Positions 11,358 to 22,186 of a stretch of 64,000 bases of DNA are shown one piece after another (the first letter of the stretch is position 1; each line of letters starts with the position of its first letter). Below the pieces are notes generated by a model. It worked only from the letters and a program-made list of their open reading frames with translations, made no database searches and was not told the origin of the DNA. Origin of the DNA: Sporothrix humicola (lineage: Eukaryota; Ascomycota; Sordariomycetes; Ophiostomatales; Ophiostomataceae); NCBI GenBank assembly GCA_021396245.1, contig WNYE01000009.1:434001-498000 (forward strand), written 5' to 3'. The position numbers were made by a program, and so were the translations under genes.

Positions 11358-13309
11358 TCACCAGTGTGTGATGCGTTGCACTCTCTTCTTCCTGTCCAAG
11401 GAACCATCAAGAAGCCCTTTGAGAGCCTCTGTCAATGCCTCCTGGTCGTACCTCTCCATGGCCTTTTTGGAGGCCGCGGCATCACCTTCGCGGACACCCT
11501 GCTTTCCCTGGCTTGCTTGACTTGGAACAGCAAGGCACTGGATACCAAGCTCACTCAAGGCCATCTCATTGACCTTGGGTGCCGTGGGGCAGCCCTCGGA
11601 GCCATGTTGTGCCGTATCCAGATAGATCAAATGCGTCACATACTTTTGGTACTCGTTGTCCTCGACCGGACTAAAGTCTGACTGGCTCTGCTTGCACGCT
11701 GCCACAATGGCCCGCACAAAATCGAGAGCCGTCATAGCATCATTGCTCGGTCCCGTCTCCCGGTCCAGCTTGCTGTTGAGGATGAACACCTTCTTCCGTG
11801 GTGGTAAGCCAGCGGCACTGCCTTCACAGGAGATGGCCGCCCCAACACCCCGTAGAACGAGACTCGGGATGATACTGGTGTATAGACTGCCGATGCTGTA
11901 GATGATGGCCTCGGCCTTTCGCAGAGCTGCGAGTGCCTTCGGGTTGGCCTGCGGGCGGATCTCGTGACCGTAGGGGTTGATGTACCAGATACGGGCAATG
12001 CGCGAGGGCAGATCCTCTTCATCTTCCTTGCTGAAAACAATCTGCGGCTGGCGCAATACTGGAAGAGATCCCGGTAGTGTGGCGTCTTCAAAGTCGACTG
12101 CTGTGCTCGCCCGTTTCCGTGCCTTTGGATCCTTGCGGAACACGGTAGGACCCCCCACCGGGGCCAAAGGTGTTTCACTGCCCTCGACCTCTGGGACGAC
12201 CTCGGCCTCGCCAGTACCATCAGTCCCACCACCGCCAGTGGCTCCAACCGTGAGCGGCCCTCCGTCAGGCAACGACGTTGGTAACGACGGGTGGCTAATG
12301 TTGACTTGGCCGGCAATGGTCGTGCCGTCGACAAGGCCGGCCGAGATGTGGTGCGTAAAGTTGGAGTTGATGGCCGGCAGCACAGTGACATGGTCCGGGA
12401 TGCCGCACAGCAAAGACAACAGGTAGATGCCCGCCTCAAAGGAGCCCGAGAAGAGCCGTGCGCCCGTCAAGAACAGGTTGCCCACGCTGGCGCCGGCAAA
12501 GTTGAACACGGACGTAGACGGCCGAGCCCGCTTCACAATCTCGAGGTTGAGTGTGTTGAGTACGGCACGGATCAGCTCACGCGTCGCGCTGGGGACAAAC
12601 GTCCAGAGCAGATGGCGAGCTTCAACGAGATCAAGCCACTCGCTGCGTGCCTGGTTGGGATCCGATGCACAGAGACGGTGCTCGAACAGGGCGCGGAGAG
12701 CTGCCCGCTCGTTTCCCTCTCCGTCGCTCGACGGGATAAGACGTACAAGACGGCCTGCACGTGTTAGTCGTTATCGCGAACAATATTTTAGAGACCAGAA
12801 AGAAGAGCTGCCAACTTACTTCGAACGTCGCCCACGCCTATCATGTAAACATGTTAGCAGATCTTCACTCAATGCGGGGGTGCAAGTGGGTAAAATATGC
12901 AGGTCCAAAACGCAGAAACTCTCCAACAGCACGTACTCGGACCGCCAAAGAAGCGAATCAGCTCAGAAGAGCTGCCGCCGTTGTCTGAAATTGGGATGAT
13001 GTATGTAAGTGCGCATGGCGGTTTCTTGCTTCCGTCGTGTCGTGATCCCTTAGCCTCGTCGTTATCGGTCGAAAGATGCTTGGCCACGGCTTGGTAGGCG
13101 TCCACCAGCGAGTTGGCTGCTGTTCCTCCTGAGAAGACGCAGACTCCGTTCCTTTCGGTATCGGAAGACTCTGCGTCGCCGTTCGCTGAGAGCCCAGTGG
13201 CTGGCGCTGCAGTTTGCATGGGCGATGCTGAGCCTGGCGATGAGGTCAAGCCGATCGCTGTTGCAAGGACCGTGACAGGTCGTATGGGGGTGCCTGTGCC
13301 GTCATCCAT
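11358..13309 (-). CDS. CofD/YvcK-like (UPF0052) family protein
   Basis: Three exons: 13309-12937, an 18-nt micro-exon 12837-12820, and 12754-11358, giving 595 residues. Both introns are in phase 1 with GTACGT and GTAAGT donors; the second has CTAAC close to its acceptor. The protein shows CVFSGGTAANSLVD (near 58), then ISDNGGSSSELIRFFGGP running across the splice sites into SVGDVRSRLVRLIPSS, and NFAGASVGNLFLTGARL later. These are the nucleotide- and substrate-site motifs of the CofD (2-phospho-lactate transferase)/YvcK fold. A low-complexity Gly/Pro/Val insert lies in the middle of exon 3. Fungi are not known to make F420, so the family function in this organism is open. Fold assignment is firm, biochemical role unknown. 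Confidence 0.85.
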
Positions 13310-14674
13310 TATCGTGTCGTGTGTGCAAAGAGAAGCCAAATAAAAAAAATCAGAGAAGAAGGGGGAATGTGCCGTCAATCCGCAAATATCAAAATGGGAA
13401 AAGATGGCCGGAGCAGACCTCGATTTATGTATTTGGCTCTCACTGACTTGTAGATGGAAAGAACGACCCCAACATCGAAAAATAGATACACGTTTCCAGA
13501 AAGAGCTACCTTCTGCAAACGGCGAGGCTCTGGTGTAAGATAGCGGGCTCTAGCGGGGCTACTGCCCATATCTCCACTTGACGTGCAAAATAAGCTCAAG
13601 AACGACATGTGCCTAGTTTCTTCAAGATTTTGCTCTTTCCAATCGTATATTTTCCTCCGTCTTACACGTTCTGTGATTCGACCCTGGCATATGACAGCTG
13701 GGAAAAACATGAAATCTGTCCACAGCCTTGCATCGCCGTTGATGGTGCAAGTCAAAAGGTCGAAAGGGTATGTGCAATCGGTGACTGGGAAATTACTACA
13801 ATCGACTGCGCCTCAGTCGCCGTCGTGGATTGTGAAATAATCAAAGGAATAAAATAACACGGATCCATGTTTCGACGACAAAACGATCCAGATGGTGAGA
13901 CTGGGCTCCGAAGCTTTGCCGTAGTGTCCGAATTCGTGTCCAGATCGAGATATTTTTGGTGTGTTTCGAGCGGCTTTGTAACGTTCGCGTGGAGCTTCTA
14001 GACTTGGACGATCACCAACCAAGAAACTTAGTAGTTAGCGCCTGAGTCACGCGAGTCTTGGTGACACCTGTCAAAAACAATATGGAGACGTTATGTCGAG
14101 TCTTGTTTACGTTGAACGTCGTTCTTGTTGGCTGTACTGTTTCTTTCTTCTTGTTTGATGGTGAAGGGAAAACTATGGTAGCGTTCTATAATCCAGCTGA
14201 ATGTCGTCACTTTACTTATTAAATGACGGAGTATGAAATGGTTATAAAAAATGCCAGCAAAAATAAGCAAATAAATAAACAACGATGATACAAATACGTT
14301 TGATAAAACGAAAACAAAATAATAACACGGCAGTTCAACAAAATTAAATATAAAAAATGCCGACAATGTTGTAGATAGAGTGACTACTTTGTAAAGCTAT
14401 GATGGCAAAAGGCACTTATGAGTGTGGTTTGAGGAATATTTTAGATTGAATTGACACGCTACAGAATGAGAATATACCAAAAAGCAGCGCAATGAGAAAT
14501 ATTCAAAAAGTAAGAATTATGCAGTGGCTTTTTGCAAATCAGTGTTTAGTTGACAATCCTGTAGTGAATCGATGTTCTGCACATAGAAGGGTGATAGAGG
14601 TCAAGAGGAAGAGAGGCAGAAAGAGGAAGGCTGGGAGAAGGGTAAAAGATAGACCAAAAAGACGGAAAGAGTAT
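13310..14674. other. AT-rich spacer
   Basis: Upstream flank of the CofD-like gene and downstream flank of the Barentsz-like gene. It is AT-rich, especially 14140-14560. One GGAAAGAGC motif (as its complement) lies at 13632-13640. I see no gene. Confidence 0.5.
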
Positions 14675-17392
14675 CTACTGGGGATAGTACATTGGTTGAC
14701 CTCCATAGTAGTACCCTTCGGTAGGCACTGGAGTGACCATGCCGCCCATACCGGGCATATATCCGCCCTGGGGCTGCGGCGCCTGGGCGTATCCAGGATA
14801 CGCCGGTACTGCAGGTAATTGGGAAGCGTCCACGTAGTATACCATGCCGTTTACCTCTTGCGCTACCATGTTGCGAGGGCCACCGGATGCGTCAACCTGG
14901 CCCGGTTGGCCATAGGCCGAGCCAGGACCTTGCGGCGTGCTTCCAGGAACGAATGCCGGCACACCAGCAGTGGAGGCCATGGCCGATGGGTAGTTTGGCG
15001 GGGTGGGATAATAGTATCCTTGCTGGGGTGCTGGTTGCATAACATAGCCGCCCGGAGTCCCGCCGTAGTATGCTGGCCCAGCAGGAGTACCCATGTTGCT
15101 GTGCTGTGGGTAGGTCATCTGCTGCTGGCCAGGCATATTTGGCTGGAAGGGCGCAGCATGAATAGCCCGCTCGGGGATTTGTGATAGCGGCGTGCCGGTG
15201 GTATGGGACTGGTACGACGGATGACGGGAGTGCGACTCGGCAGGAGGGTATCCTGATGCCATTGGGATGGGCATCTGCTGATGGAAGGCCGTGGAGTATG
15301 GCTGTTGACCAGAAGGCTGCATGGCCCCGATCGCGACCGGAGACTCGATATTTTCGACGGACACTGCCTTTTGCGGACGAGGTTGGTGCATGGGAAGATT
15401 GTGGCTAGGCCGGTTCTCCTGGAATGTTGGTTTTTGAGGTAGAGGATGGTGTTGAGGAGGCGGAACGCTACTAAGCGATGAAGTCTCCGAAGGTTGGTGG
15501 GATTGGGATGGTTGAGAAGGTTGCGAAGTTTGAGATGTTTGAGAAGGTTGGGATGATTGAGCCGGAGGAGGTGGTTGAGAGGGTTGCGGATCCTGCGATG
15601 ACTGGGCCGGCGGTGAGGGCTCAGGCTCCTGAGGGGCAGTTTGCGAAGTTGAAGGTCCCTGCGATGGTTGCTGGTTTGGCTGCGGGTTGATTGCCGGTGC
15701 TGGTGCTGCTGGCATGGGTGCGTGTGGAGGTTGTTGCTGGTAGGGCGGCACGGGGATGGCGTGGGAGTCCACAATCATAGGTGCGGGCATACCAGTCATG
15801 GGGACACCGGGTGCCATACCCATCTGAGGAATCGGAGGACCAACCGCAGGCGGCAGACGCACCACCGGACGGTTCGTATTCTCCATTGCCATAGGCGGCC
15901 GGGAAATTACTGAACCGGCTGGGGAGATAATGAAATCTCTCCCAGCATCCTGGGCAATGGATGAACGCCGACTAAGCGCAACACTGGGCGAATACATACT
16001 GCCGTTATAGTAACTGCCTCCGAAGACACTTGTGCGGCGCGAGAAGCCCGAAACAGAGCCCATGACAGACCGCGTGCGACCACCGCGGCCGCGCTGCTGG
16101 TTGGGGCGCAGGGCCCGAGGAATGAAGATGAACGACCGGTCGACCGCAGGGAAGATCTGGCGTTTTGGGTGTCCCGGCAAGTCAATGACGACTGCCTTGT
16201 CCCGTCGCAGTGGTGGCCGGTGGTCTGGAAGCTTTGTGTATTGCATGGCCTTGAACTTCTCGAAAAAGGCGGGTTCCTTCATCGGCGGCACGAAAACGCG
16301 TACTGTCACGGTGCCCAGCTGCTTCTCTACTGACATTGACCTATTGATGGGTGTAGAGCTCGGGGGGCACGTTGGGATGACAGCCACGGGTGGCGGAGCA
16401 CGGCTTCCACCAAATTGGCTGCCACCATACTGACTGCCGGCATATTGGCTTCCTGCGTATTGGCTCCCAGCATACTGACTTCCGGCATACTGGCTCCCGG
16501 CATATTGGCTGCCTGCGTACTGGTTCACAGGTTCGTAATTCTGGCGGCGAGGGATCGACAGTCGAGATGCGTTCGGTTGGGCGACGGTTTCGTGCATGTC
16601 GTGGGCCCAAGGCTGATTGGCGATGGGATCGGCTTGGTTTTGGAATTGGTTACTGCAAGAGTTAGTTAGCAATCGATCTACGTCATCGTGGAGACCAGAT
16701 AGGAAGCGTAAAAGTAAACAAAAAACATACTGCATTGGGGTATATGGACCCCCATAACCGCCGCGGCCGCGACCACCACGTCCGGGCCGGCTGAAGGGCC
16801 TAAATCCATTAGCGGCAGGTCCGGCACCCCGGTGGTCGTGCATAAAGAATGCACCGCGGTTTGGAACGAAGGATGGGTCTTCGTCTCTTCGCTGTTTGTA
16901 GAGATCATGCTCTCGACGTTGTCTATCATAGGCGGTCTCTCGTCGTGGCGGTTGGGCTGATGATGACGAAACAATGGCGGGCTGGGCTTGCTTGACAGGC
17001 GGTGCTGATGCTTGGGGCTGGCTTGGAGATGCAGTTGACGCGGTCGGTTTTGCTGCTGCGGCCGCGGGACTGGCAGCTGCTACACCATTGCCCCGTCCGT
17101 TTCCTTGCCCCCCGCCTACTCGAGCACTCGGTCCCTTGCTGTGTCCGGGAACTGTCGGTGATGCCTCATCAACATTGCTAGTATCACTGTCGTTCACCAC
17201 ATCCCGCTCGTCGCTGGCAATGGACCCTTCTGTCAACGAGTCATCGTTGACTAGGTCCGCCGCACTGTGGACACCGTCTTCACTGCCGTCGTCCTCTCCT
17301 GCTCGCCGGCGCCGGCCCACAGCCCTTCTACGGCGAGGTACATTGCGTTTTTGTGCAGGGTTGGGAGAGGGCGTGGCAGTTGCAGTAGCCAT
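14675..17392 (-). CDS. Barentsz/CASC3-like (Btz domain) protein
   Basis: Two exons, 17392-16731 and 16652-14675, with a 78-nt intron (GTATGT donor, CTAAC branch, CAG acceptor). The intron keeps the frame open, so retention would insert 26 codons. The product is 879 residues from MATATATP; the open frame upstream looks like leader. After a basic and acidic N-terminus, residues about 173-191 read DPSFVPNRGAFFMHDHRG, and just after the splice comes WAHDMHE. These are the two conserved blocks of the Btz/SELOR domain that binds eIF4A3 in the exon junction complex. An RGG-like stretch lies between them. The remainder is Pro/Gln/Ser-rich and disordered, with eight tandem QYAGS-type pentapeptides just after the domain. 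Expected role: mRNA-bound EJC partner. Assignment rests on the short Btz motif only. Confidence 0.7.
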   Translation of the reverse strand: MATATATPSPNPAQKRNVPRRRRAVGRRRRAGEDDGSEDGVHSAADLVNDDSLTEGSIASDERDVVNDSDTSNVDEASPTVPGHSKGPSARVGGGQGNGRGNGVAAASPAAAAAKPTASTASPSQPQASAPPVKQAQPAIVSSSSAQPPRRETAYDRQRREHDLYKQRRDEDPSFVPNRGAFFMHDHRGAGPAANGFRPFSRPGRGGRGRGGYGGPYTPMQYVFCLLLRFLSGLHDDVDRLLTNSCSNQFQNQADPIANQPWAHDMHETVAQPNASRLSIPRRQNYEPVNQYAGSQYAGSQYAGSQYAGSQYAGSQYAGSQYGGSQFGGSRAPPPVAVIPTCPPSSTPINRSMSVEKQLGTVTVRVFVPPMKEPAFFEKFKAMQYTKLPDHRPPLRRDKAVVIDLPGHPKRQIFPAVDRSFIFIPRALRPNQQRGRGGRTRSVMGSVSGFSRRTSVFGGSYYNGSMYSPSVALSRRSSIAQDAGRDFIISPAGSVISRPPMAMENTNRPVVRLPPAVGPPIPQMGMAPGVPMTGMPAPMIVDSHAIPVPPYQQQPPHAPMPAAPAPAINPQPNQQPSQGPSTSQTAPQEPEPSPPAQSSQDPQPSQPPPPAQSSQPSQTSQTSQPSQPSQSHQPSETSSLSSVPPPQHHPLPQKPTFQENRPSHNLPMHQPRPQKAVSVENIESPVAIGAMQPSGQQPYSTAFHQQMPIPMASGYPPAESHSRHPSYQSHTTGTPLSQIPERAIHAAPFQPNMPGQQQMTYPQHSNMGTPAGPAYYGGTPGGYVMQPAPQQGYYYPTPPNYPSAMASTAGVPAFVPGSTPQGPGSAYGQPGQVDASGGPRNMVAQEVNGMVYYVDASQLPAVPAYPGYAQAPQPQGGYMPGMGGMVTPVPTEGYYYGGQPMYYPQ
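16403..16522 (-). repeat. Tandem 15-bp repeat encoding QYAGS pentapeptides
   Basis: Eight in-frame 15-bp units inside the Barentsz-like gene encode QYAGS six times, then QYGGS and QFGGS. Synonymous changes between units (for example tattgg against tactgg) show that the array is not freshly expanded. Confidence 0.9.
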
Positions 17393-20349
17393 TCTGTGGC
17401 TCAAGGTGTGTAGGTGTGGCGTCGGTCGTCTCGCGAGGTGTTGCGTGACGGACAGCTTCGTTTTTTCAGCAGCGAAAATAATGATAGTATCAATGGACGT
17501 GGATAATGGTGGATGGGCGTCGGTGTCGAAAGAGAGGTAGTATCGGGAGATGTTGGGAATGGACAGCACGAGAGCTGGATGGAGAGACGTGGTCGGAGGG
17601 CGTGGGCTGAGCTTGAAGAGCCTGGAAGACACAGGTCGAAGGTGCTATTGGAAGGTATATGTTGGTTCAAAAGGAAGGAGCTATCGTGCCAAGGTGATAC
17701 TAGATCCGGAGAGGCAGATCTGATTTCGTTGAGAGTAGCCCGGGTGCGGAGGTTGGATGGGAAAGAGCGATGGGCAACGTATTACGAAGCGAAGGCCGAA
17801 GGGACGGCAGAGCGGAGTCCGGCTAGAGGACGAAAGTGACGATGACGACAGACGGGCATGCGGCAGGTTCGATGGAGAGCAGTCAATTCCGTTGACAGTT
17901 GCGATGGAAAACAGATCGCCGGAGTATCAAAGGACAAGCGAGGAAGGAGTGTTCGAGGCGAATTAGACAGGAGCAATCTCGTGGTTCGATTCTGTCTCGG
18001 AACAAGCTGTTGTTGTTGGTGGTTCTTGCCTGTTCTGAGATTCGAGGATGGGGTTGAAGCTAAAGCCGCCAGAACAACAACAGAAAGAGGAGAAACGGCA
18101 CTAGAGGGGGCGAGAACGAATTAAGCACACAAAACGGCTGGATCTTGTGTCGATAACAAGCTGGCCCTGTGAGCTAGAAGGTGCGGAGGAAGGTATGGAT
18201 GGCGATGGTGGCAATTCGTGGACGTCAAAACAGAAAACAAAACGTGCTGCAAAATAAGGAAAAAAAGTAAAATGACAATAACGAGACCAAAAAACACGGG
18301 CAGGGTTGCAGGAGACAGAAGGAACGACCAGGAGAAGAAAGACGGGAGAGAAACGAGAGTTGCATTGGGGAAAATTAGGGAGGAGATGCTGTAGGAAAGG
18401 AGCTGGACCTGACCCATGCCAGGCCTATTGGGACTCCTTGCAGGGGGTTGCTGAGGGGGAATGCAGCCAGAGAAGCCGCGAGACACCGGCAGCGCGGAGA
18501 AGTCCACGAGCCAAGCACACAATCACAGTTGGGGTTTACAGGGCACTTGGTGGCGCTTTCCCATTCCAGACCCTGACGACCTCAGCTTTCCTCAGCAGAA
18601 AGAGAACATCTTTTTAGTGTCAGCTGTTTCCCGGGACATCCTTCAACGGCAGAAGGAGCAACCCAAAATGCCCAGAGCAATAACTCCGGATTTCGGCAAC
18701 AGCGGTGCTGACAACAAACGACGGACGGCAAGGGCGACACAGCAAAACAGCGCGTCGCGGCGGGCGAACACCCTCAACACCATACGGCAAACTAACGACG
18801 ACAGACGTAGGAGGCAGGAGCGATTTTGCTAACAAAACAAAACAAGCAAGAGCAGAGTGTGATGCATTGAGTAGCTGCTGCTCTAGACGCGACATTTGTG
18901 GCAAGGCAGCAACACATGTTTACTTCTTCCCGTCTTGTGATTGGGAACCGACGGCTTTGCATCTGAGAATGACTGGTGCCGACAGCTTGCCAGCAAAATG
19001 ACTGCTGAGCGTGTTGGGCTAGTGTCTTTTCTTCGTTTCCCCTCGTTCACTCTTTCCATTTCTGACTTTCTTCTCTCCCTCTCTCCTGCCGTGCTTCGTG
19101 CGACCTGACGAATGTGGCTTGACCGGAAAAGATAAGGTAGAAAGAGCAATGGAGATCCCTCCATTGCTCTTTCCATTACATAGCTGGCTATACATCACAG
19201 AGGCAAGAGCAGCAGGCATTGTCATCAACCAACGAGATGCAAGATATCTCGTGTGGGGCCAATGATTGATACAGAACAGCCAGCTTTCATCCCCTCTTTG
19301 CCGGCTGCCCCTTCCTTATTTCCTCCTCCGCTGCCCCTGCTTTCTCCGTCTTGGAGCCCGACTCCTGCTGTGGACGCCGGTCTCCTCGTCGACTCTTGTC
19401 CCTCCTCACCACCCACGCTGGCACACGCTTGCTCGTACTGAGCTGGCGAGCGCATATGCACGAGCAATTTGTCAGTGACATTTCTCCTCCTCCCAAAGAC
19501 ATGTGTGGCTACACCTAGATGCACCGGCACCGGCATGGTGAACACAAGCCACCTGCCATCGCACGATCTCTGTTGTTGGCTGCGACTTCCCTGCGCACAT
19601 CAAGACATCGGCCTGTAAGGAAGGAGCGAGCCTGCCTCTTGTAATCCATGCCGGAGCTAGTACAAGGAAAGTGCAACCTCGACAGCAAAGCTATAATGCA
19701 TTGTATTATTTGGCACACGATAAGGGATTTTATCTTGAAAAGCACCAGCGTGGTCTTGAAATACATGTATGCAGGCAAACCAGGGCACCAGAGACCGGGT
19801 TTCCAGGAGGGAAGACATACCAGGAAGCCAGGTTGCTGTACAAATGCGACTGAAAATACCATGATCGCCAAACAGCGGTCTACCAATCGCAGAAACACAC
19901 AGCTCTGTTTCAGCTCCGTGCAGGGAAGGTGCGAATGTGCAGAAGTGCTGTATGACGACCCATGACGACATCACCTTCCACAAGAGAGAGAAAGGTGCTC
20001 GAATAGGAAGGAACGAGGTTCTCATTGTCTCGTGAACTGTATGTGTTTTGTTTCGATAGCCGGTGGCTGCCTTGTGCTCCTTCCTCATGCTGTTTTTCCT
20101 GATGTCATGCAGGAAAAAATACAAGAAATCAAGATCGCTGTCGAGCTCCCACCTTGATCGTCGGTCTATATCTTTCCCATCTTCCCACCCTTTCTGTGCA
20201 CTCCAACCTATGCTCATCTCTTCTTCTTTCACTTTATCCTGAATCTTGAAATACCCTAAAGTCTTCCAACACCTGCTCAATACTTTCACTTGCAACCCCC
20301 CCAGTCATAGTCCCTGATACCAATCAACACAAAACCAAAACAATCAAAA
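17393..20349. other. Three-kb spacer between divergent genes
   Basis: Shared upstream region of the Barentsz-like gene (-) and the aspartic protease (+). It contains five GGAARGAGC motifs (17673, 17760, 19166, 19619, 20076) and a perfect 15-bp hairpin at 19140-19173. A pyrimidine-rich stretch at 20160-20340 precedes the protease start. I see no gene; the 212-codon minus-strand frame at 19657-20295 has no protein-like features. Confidence 0.5.
19140..19173. repeat. Perfect 15-bp inverted repeat with 4-nt loop
   Basis: GAAAGAGCAATGGAG (19140-19154), a four-base spacer, then the exact complement (19159-19173). It would form a strong hairpin on either strand. It lies in non-coding sequence, and its right arm overlaps a GGAARGAGC motif. 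Function unknown. Confidence 0.85.
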
Positions 20350-21762
20350 TTGCCCACGATGCAGTCCGCATTCAGAGTCCAGCAGGAGCTGAAGGCCAGC
20401 CTCGGCCTTAAGAGGGTCGCGGCCACGATCAACAAGAACCACAAGCACAATGGTCTCAAGTCCTATGTTGCAGCCATGCGGAAGTTCGACTTCAAGCCCA
20501 CGTTGCCCGGCCCGTACGAGAAGGGCCTCCGCGAGTACAAGCGCGAGCGTGCCATTGCTATCGCGGCTGGAAAGATCCCCGGTGCTTCCAATGTCCTCAA
20601 GGCGGCGGGTGCGGGTGACAAGGACGGCAATGTCATTGCCGAAGACCAGGACACTGATGTCGAGTACATCTGTGAGGTGAGCATCGGTTCGCCTGCTCAG
20701 AAGCTGATGCTCGACTTTGACACAGGCTCGGCCGACCTTTGGGTTATTTCCACAGAGCTTCCGGCCAGCTCTCAGAAGAACCACACTTCGTTCAACCCCA
20801 AGAACTCTTCAACCTTTGCAAAGATGGACGGATATACGTGGAAGATCCAGTACGGTGATGAGAGCTCGGCGTCCGGCGATGTCGGGACTGACGTCCTGAA
20901 CCTTGGTGGGCTTGAGATCCCCAAGCAGGCGATTGAGCTGGCCAACAAGATGTCTGACGAATTTGCCCAAGGTGCGGGTGATGGACTTCTTGGTCTTGCC
21001 TTCTCAAAGATCAACACAGTCACGAAATCCCATTCGTCCCAGCCACAAAAGACGCCAGTGGAGAATCTCGTTGCCAACGGCACGCTGCCCAGCGATGCGC
21101 AGCTTTTCACCTCGTGCTTCTACAGCGAACGTGACAACAAGCAATCGTTCTACACGTTTGGCTTCATTGACCAGGACCTTGTGACAGCTTCTGGCAAGGA
21201 AATCCAGTGGGCAAAGGTCAATAACGGTCAGGGATTCTGGCAGGTTGATTCTGCATCGGCAACTGTCGGTGGCCACACCATCTCGCAGTCCGGAAACACT
21301 GCTATCGTCGACACTGGCACGTCGCTTGCCCTCGTCTCTGACGCGCTCTGCAAGGCCATCTACAGCTCCATCCCTGGCGCTACTTACGACCAGAGTCAGC
21401 AGGCCTACACGATCCCGGCCAGCATCACGGCCGCTCAACTGCCCGCAGTCTCGATTGCCATTGGCAAGACGCAGTTTGTTGTCCAGCCCGAGGACCTCCT
21501 CTACGGCGACGAGCAGGATGGTGTGTACTATGGCGGTTTCCAGTCGCGCGGCTCCATGCCATTCGACATTCTCGGTGATGTCTTTTTGAAGTCGATCTAC
21601 GCTGTAAGTTTGAAATAAATAACTCATTTTCGGCTACTTCTGCTATATTTACTGACAACTTGTTAGATTTGGGACATTGGCAATCTGCGCTTCGGCGCGG
21701 TGCCCAAGATCGAGGCCACCCAGCACATCGGCAATGGTAATGGAACCGGCAACTCCACTTAG
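20350..21762 (+). CDS. Pepsin-family (A1) aspartic protease lacking a signal peptide
   Basis: Two exons, 20350-21603 and 21667-21762, with a 63-nt intron (GTAAGT donor, TTAG acceptor), giving 449 residues; a second ATG at 20359 would give 446. Both catalytic motifs are present: DFDTGSADLW (Asp near 123) and AIVDTGTSLA (Asp near 320). The flap region (GDESSASGDV) and the terminal FDILGDVFLKSIYAIWDIGN block place it in the A1 family close to penicillopepsin/aspergillopepsin. The N-terminus (MPTMQSAFRVQQELKASLG...) is charged and has no hydrophobic core, so I see neither signal peptide nor anchor. The first 90 residues are basic and propeptide-like. Secreted relatives carry a clear signal. Either this is an intracellular or unconventionally secreted enzyme, or an upstream exon escaped me; I found no acceptor close to the start. 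Confidence 0.85.
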
Positions 21763-22186
21763 GTCAAATGTCCTCTGCAGGGTCGTCTGCCGCGATTATA
21801 GCTATGGGCCAGCTAATTGTATTGTTTGTTTCGGGGATTGGTGAGCTCTGCGCGCGTTGTATTGCAGTATGTCTACTTTCGGTTTGTTCTACGGCAAGTT
21901 CTAGTTTTAACTGCCAATGCCACTCCTTTTCCCAAGTCATGGGCAACGAGGTCGCCCTTTTATTCTCTCCCATTCCAAAGTCCTGGCCCTAGCAACCCAC
22001 ACACAATAGTTTTATTCGCCGAATACAAGATGCATTGCTTATAGATTTGAGATAATTGTGATGAGGATGTAAGTCAAATAGTGATTATCTGGCTTGAGCG
22101 TAGACGGCGGGTCGTATTCTTGGGAGGAGGATATTTCAAAACGCTGGAAAATACAGGCAAATATGATGCGCTTCAAATGCCGCTAT
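21763..22186. other. Convergent spacer
   Basis: Short convergent region between the protease and the aminotransferase-like gene. It holds presumed 3' ends of both transcripts and no gene. Confidence 0.6.

Noticed and set aside
17393..17632. In-frame 80-codon N-terminal extension of the Barentsz-like protein
   Set aside because: Unlike protein in composition and upstream of a well-placed ATG; treated as leader.
17970..18005. tRNA B-box-like GGTTCGATTC
   Set aside because: No T-stem pairing and no A-box at the right distance; no tRNA was supported anywhere in the window.
19657..20295. 212-codon minus-strand frame before the protease
   Set aside because: No domain, random-like composition, lies in the protease leader and promoter.
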